The notes beneath the pieces are model-generated. The model saw nothing but the letters and a program-made list of their open reading frames with translations, searched no databases and was not told the DNA's origin. From Candidatus Brocadiaceae bacterium (GTDB taxonomy: Bacteria; Planctomycetota; Brocadiia; SM23-32), in contig JAUWZH010000107.1 of the NCBI GenBank assembly GCA_030615435.1, forward strand, positions 1-8,229: DNA of 8,229 nucleotides, given 5' to 3'. Both the position numbers and the translations under genes were made by a program. This document shows, piece after piece, positions 5,449 through 8,229 of this stretch. How positions within the stretch are numbered: position 1 is the stretch's first letter; each line of letters begins with the position of its first letter.

Positions 5449-7440
5449 TCAGAACTTCAACAGGGCCACCTCGTAGCCTCCCAGCGTAAGGCTATCCTGG
5501 CAGTGCCTATTGGTGAGCAGCTCGGTGACAGGGGCCTCCTGAGGGAGGGCGAGCGTGACGGGTTCCCCGGAGTGATTGAGCACGAAGGTCAACCGGGGCT
5601 CCTCCGGCGCTCCCTTCAGGGGAACGACCTCTACGGAGGGAGAGGCCCACTCCCAGAGGCGCACCCGTCCGTCCTCGAAGAGCTGCCTCAGAAGGGTTTC
5701 GTAACATTCGGGACCGCAGGCGGCCCCCACAAAAAACGCTTCTCCCTTCCCCTCCGTTCTTGCGGTTACGGCAGGGGAACCGGCGTAGAACTGTGCGCCA
5801 TAGGTGCCGAGAGTCCGTGCGCCGCGCAGTTGCATGACGCTGCAGAACCTGCCGGTCGGGAAGCTCTGAGCGCCTCCTTCGAGCTCGATGCTGTTCACAG
5901 CGCCAGGGTTCAACACATCGTATTCGACGATCTCCACTCCGAGCAGCCGCGTCAGCTCACCGGGCGGAGAGACACCCGAGGCTGTGTTCGCCGGGGTCTT
6001 GTAGCCCGCAGGCGCCGTAACCAACACCCTGCCGCCCTGGTGGGTGTAAGTTTCGAGCTGTCTGGCCAGCTCGTCGGTGCAGATGAACGGCATGGGCACG
6101 ATGAGGGCCGCGTAGTCCGAGAGCTCCGCGCCCGGCTGCACGAAATCCGCCTGCGCCCCAATCCGGCGCAGCACGCTGTAAAACGTGTGCAGGAGGCCGA
6201 AGTAATCGAGCTCCGCGCCCAGAGGTGTGGCCTCCAGGGCCCAGGCGGAGTCGTAGTCGAGCATAATGGCGACGTCGGCCTCCGGCAGGCGACCTTCCCA
6301 GAGGCCGGCGTGTTCCTTCAGTTCGGCTATCGTGCCTCTGAGTTCCTCGAAACGCCGGCGCGGCGTCCCGTTGGAATCGAGCATCCCGTACCAGTGCATC
6401 TCCTGCCCGAAGGCACAGGTGCGCCAACGGAAGTACACCATCAGCTCCGCCCCCCGGCTCGCCGCCTGATAGGACCAGAGCCTCAACTGACCTGGTCGCG
6501 GCTGAGCGGCGTGCCCTGGGATTATCGTGGCGCCCGCCTGCTGCTCCAGCACCCAGAACGGCTTGCGTTTCAGCGAGCGGACCAGGTCGAGCTGCAGCGC
6601 CGCCACCTCCAGTCGGGAAGCATCGGCTGGATAGTTGTCGAGGGCCGTCACGTCCTGCGCCGTGGCCAGAGAAAACAGGTTGATGTGAGGCACCGCGAGC
6701 GGGCCGGGCGAGTTGGTCGTGACGACCGCTTCTTCGCCGGCATGCTGCCGGATGAGGTCGCGCTGTTCCTCCACGAACATCCTGTACTGGGCCGAAACGA
6801 AGCGCTTGTAGTCGAGCAAGAGGGACGGATGCGACCCGGCGGGAGTCTCACGCGGGGCCGGTATCTCGTGCCAGTCCGCAAACCCCTGGCTCCAGAAGGC
6901 CGTCCCCCATTGCGTGTTCAGGCGCTCTAAGGTGCCGTAGCAGCGCTTGAGCCACTTGCGGAATGCCTGCTCGCATTCGCTGCAGTAGCACACGCCGCTC
7001 CCGCCGAGGCCGAGCTCGTTGTCCACCTGCCAGGCGTAGACGTGTGGGTTGGCGTCGAAGCACCCGGCGAGCTCGCTGACGATGCGGCGGGCGTATTTCT
7101 GGTAGGCAGGATGGCTCAGGCAAACGTGCCTGCGGCTCCCGGCGTACCATCGCCGCCCGTCGGCCCGCTGTGGCAGTATGGTCGGATGGCGCTGAAACAG
7201 CCAGGGTGGCGGCGCCGCGGTCGGGGTGCAGAGGATGACCTTCAACCCGTGGTCCGCGAGCACCTGCACGGCCCTCTGCAACCAGTCCATGTCGAACCGC
7301 TCGCGCCGGGGCTCCAGGCGCGACCAGGCAAACTCGCCCACCCGTGCCACGTCTATCTTCATCCGGGCCATCATCCGGGCGTCAACGGCCCAGCGCTCCT
7401 CGGGCCAGTGCTCCGGGTAGTAGGCAACGCCGATTTTCAT
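5449..7440 (-). CDS. glycoside hydrolase family 42 beta-galactosidase
   Basis: GH42 enzymes hydrolyse terminal beta-galactosides with retention of configuration, usually as trimers. The 663-aa length is typical. The TIM barrel spans about 1-375 and starts MKIGVAYYPEHWPEERW. WQVDNELG (137-144) contains the acid/base E142, and PFWVLEQQAG (294-303) contains the nucleophile E299. Cysteines 107, 151, 153 and 156 match, one position later, the four zinc-binding cysteines known from the Thermus A4 enzyme. Residues about 388-600 form the trimerisation domain (starting DVAIMLDYDSAWAL), and the end is the small C-terminal beta domain. No signal peptide is seen, so it is probably cytoplasmic and acts on imported oligosaccharides. 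The ATG at 7440 is preceded by AGGAG (7447-7451) with 6-nt spacing. The frame stays open upstream to 8106 across the divergent pilM gene, but that part is not homologous. It is the first gene of the - strand cluster. Confidence 0.96.
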   Translation of the reverse strand: MKIGVAYYPEHWPEERWAVDARMMARMKIDVARVGEFAWSRLEPRRERFDMDWLQRAVQVLADHGLKVILCTPTAAPPPWLFQRHPTILPQRADGRRWYAGSRRHVCLSHPAYQKYARRIVSELAGCFDANPHVYAWQVDNELGLGGSGVCYCSECEQAFRKWLKRCYGTLERLNTQWGTAFWSQGFADWHEIPAPRETPAGSHPSLLLDYKRFVSAQYRMFVEEQRDLIRQHAGEEAVVTTNSPGPLAVPHINLFSLATAQDVTALDNYPADASRLEVAALQLDLVRSLKRKPFWVLEQQAGATIIPGHAAQPRPGQLRLWSYQAASRGAELMVYFRWRTCAFGQEMHWYGMLDSNGTPRRRFEELRGTIAELKEHAGLWEGRLPEADVAIMLDYDSAWALEATPLGAELDYFGLLHTFYSVLRRIGAQADFVQPGAELSDYAALIVPMPFICTDELARQLETYTHQGGRVLVTAPAGYKTPANTASGVSPPGELTRLLGVEIVEYDVLNPGAVNSIELEGGAQSFPTGRFCSVMQLRGARTLGTYGAQFYAGSPAVTARTEGKGEAFFVGAACGPECYETLLRQLFEDGRVRLWEWASPSVEVVPLKGAPEEPRLTFVLNHSGEPVTLALPQEAPVTELLTNRHCQDSLTLGGYEVALLKF

Positions 7441-7471
7441 GTCACGCTCCTGCCCAGTGAGCTCGCGCAGC

Positions 7472-7499
7472 ATTATAGGAGATGAGGCCTGAAAATCAA
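7472..7499 (-). promoter_or_regulatory. strong sigma-70-type promoter for the GH42 cluster
   Basis: On the - strand TTGATT (7499-7494) is followed after 16 nt by a perfect TATAAT (7477-7472). The transcript would start near 7465, about 25 nt before the GH42 ATG, which leaves room for the AGGAG ribosome binding site at 7447-7451. Confidence 0.6.
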
Positions 7500-7539
7500 G
7501 TCGGCTGGCGCCCTCCGCACGGCGCAGGCACACGCCCAC

Positions 7540-7651
7540 GGGGCGGGGTGATTGACTAATGGGGCGGGTCAGCAGTAGGATAGTGAAGGTCTTGGCCGGC
7601 GGTTTCGCAAGGACTGTCACCACGTTTACACCCCGTGGAGCATGGGGCGGG
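7540..7651 (+). repeat. three direct copies of GGGGCGGG in the GH42/pilM divergent region
   Basis: GGGGCGGG occurs at 7540-7547, 7561-7568 and 7644-7651. The first two are 21 bp apart (two helical turns); one lies just upstream of the proposed pilM -35 and the other between -35 and -10. The third overlaps the pilM translation start region. They could be operator half-sites, although short G-rich words are common in such DNA. Confidence 0.3.
7552..7581 (+). promoter_or_regulatory. candidate promoter for the pilM-like gene
   Basis: TTGACT (7552-7557) and TAGGAT (7576-7581) are separated by 18 nt and match 5 and 4 consensus bases. Transcription would begin near 7588, about 70 nt before the ATG at 7660. 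Confidence 0.45.
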
Positions 7652-7659
7652 CCGCAGCA

Positions 7660-8229
7660 ATGTTTGCACCGAAGGTTTGGGCGATTGACCTGGGGCGCTC
7701 GGCTGTCAAAGGCGTGCTGATAAGCCCGCTCAGGGACGGCGTCGAGATCCTCGACGCCGACATCGTGCCCCTCGTAGGCCCCCCGCCCGATGAGCTGAAA
7801 GAACCCAGCCGTGACGTGAGGCTCTGGAAGGCCCTGTCTGAGTTCCAGCGTCTGCACGACATCCGCCGTCACCGCATAGCCGTTGCCATACCGGCCCAGA
7901 ACACACTGATGCGCGAGATAGAGATCGCCCTGGTCGGCAAACGCAGCGTCGAGGAGCTCGTCCAGTTCGAGGCCGCGAATGCCATTCCGTTCCTGCTGGA
8001 CGAGGTCCTGTGGGACTATCATCTCTTCGAAAACCCGCAGGAACAGGACACAAGAGAGGGCGTCATATTTGCGGTCAAGAAAAGTTCCATTCATACCTAT
8101 CTGCACGCCCTCTCGGAGGCGGGGGTGGAAGGCGCGGTCGAGATCACCCTGGCTCCGCTGGCCGCCCTGAGCTTCCTTCAGTTCGAGATGGGATCCGAAG
8201 GCTCGGCCCTGCTGTTGGACCTGGGGGCG
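7660..8229 (+). CDS. pilM: PilM-like actin-fold protein of the type IV pilus / type II secretion inner-membrane platform (5' part; runs off the window)
   Basis: PilM is a cytoplasmic actin-like ATP-binding protein that recruits PilN and links the pilus motor to the PilO/PilP envelope complex. The 190 visible residues begin MFAPKVWAIDLGRSAVKG, containing the phosphate-1 loop (D10, G12, K17). Around 98-121 is the highly typical stretch with FEAANAIPF and EVLWDYH. The second phosphate loop, LLLDLGA (184-190), lies exactly at the window edge, so the C-terminal half is missing. I chose the ATG at 7660 because family members begin just before the first strand, and GGGGCGG lies 9 nt upstream. The ATG at 7642 would add MGRAAA and has only a GGAG too close to it. 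It is transcribed divergently from the GH42 gene. Genes for PilN, PilO or a secretin would be expected to the right. Confidence 0.9.
   Translation, partial: MFAPKVWAIDLGRSAVKGVLISPLRDGVEILDADIVPLVGPPPDELKEPSRDVRLWKALSEFQRLHDIRRHRIAVAIPAQNTLMREIEIALVGKRSVEELVQFEAANAIPFLLDEVLWDYHLFENPQEQDTREGVIFAVKKSSIHTYLHALSEAGVEGAVEITLAPLAALSFLQFEMGSEGSALLLDLGA

Noticed and set aside
5404..6930. A 508-codon open frame on the + strand.
   Set aside because: It is antisense to the GH42 gene, and its translation is rich in Arg, Gly, Pro and His without recognisable motifs. Such frames are expected opposite GC-rich genes.
7441..8106. N-terminal extension of the GH42 reading frame by over 200 residues.
   Set aside because: The extension is antisense to the clearly homologous pilM gene, has no GH42 similarity, and the ATG at 7440 has a good ribosome binding site and a strong promoter just upstream.
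1..8229. Search for CRISPR arrays, tRNA or rRNA genes, insertion-sequence ends and phage or defence genes.
   Set aside because: No regularly spaced repeats, cloverleaf-like segments, transposase motifs or defence domains were seen by eye on either strand.

Overview
The window (8229 bp, GC-rich) looks like ordinary chromosomal DNA of a Gram-negative (diderm) bacterium. A lipopolysaccharide-export permease of the LptF/LptG family implies an outer membrane, RnfB points to ferredoxin-linked respiration or fermentation, and PilM points to type IV pili or a type II-like secretion machine. With a GH42 beta-galactosidase and a DUF362 protein also present, the mixture would suit a planctomycete or a related PVC-type or candidate-phylum bacterium. 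That placement is inference, because no marker gene is present. I see no mobile element, CRISPR array, tRNA or rRNA.

Layout from left to right: (1) the 3' part of a DUF362 gene on the + strand (2-613). (2) Convergent to it, an LptF/LptG-family permease on the - strand (644-2251) carrying a very large coiled-coil insertion. (3) A 243-bp divergent regulatory region (2252-2494). (4) A solitary rnfB on the + strand (2495-3340). (5) Convergent to rnfB, a - strand cluster transcribed from right to left: GH42 beta-galactosidase (7440-5449), a sugar-phosphate nucleotidyltransferase (5413-4649) and a class II fructose/tagatose-bisphosphate aldolase (4535-3381). (6) A 219-bp divergent regulatory region (7441-7659). 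(7) The 5' part of a pilM-like gene on the + strand (7660 to the window end). No gene-free stretch exceeds 300 bp.

The GH42-nucleotidyltransferase-aldolase cluster is best read as carbohydrate use: release of galactose from beta-galactosides, activation of a sugar phosphate, and aldol cleavage of a ketose bisphosphate. A good promoter precedes the GH42 gene, and a perfect -35 hexamer at the end of the nucleotidyltransferase gene suggests the aldolase can also be transcribed separately.

The two observations most worth following up are both at protein level. The permease has about 200 residues of charged coiled coil inserted between its periplasmic beta domain and its fourth membrane segment. 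The RnfB has lost exactly the four cysteine ligands of one C-terminal [4Fe-4S] cluster while keeping all four of its partner cluster. I found no convincing new multi-gene system.
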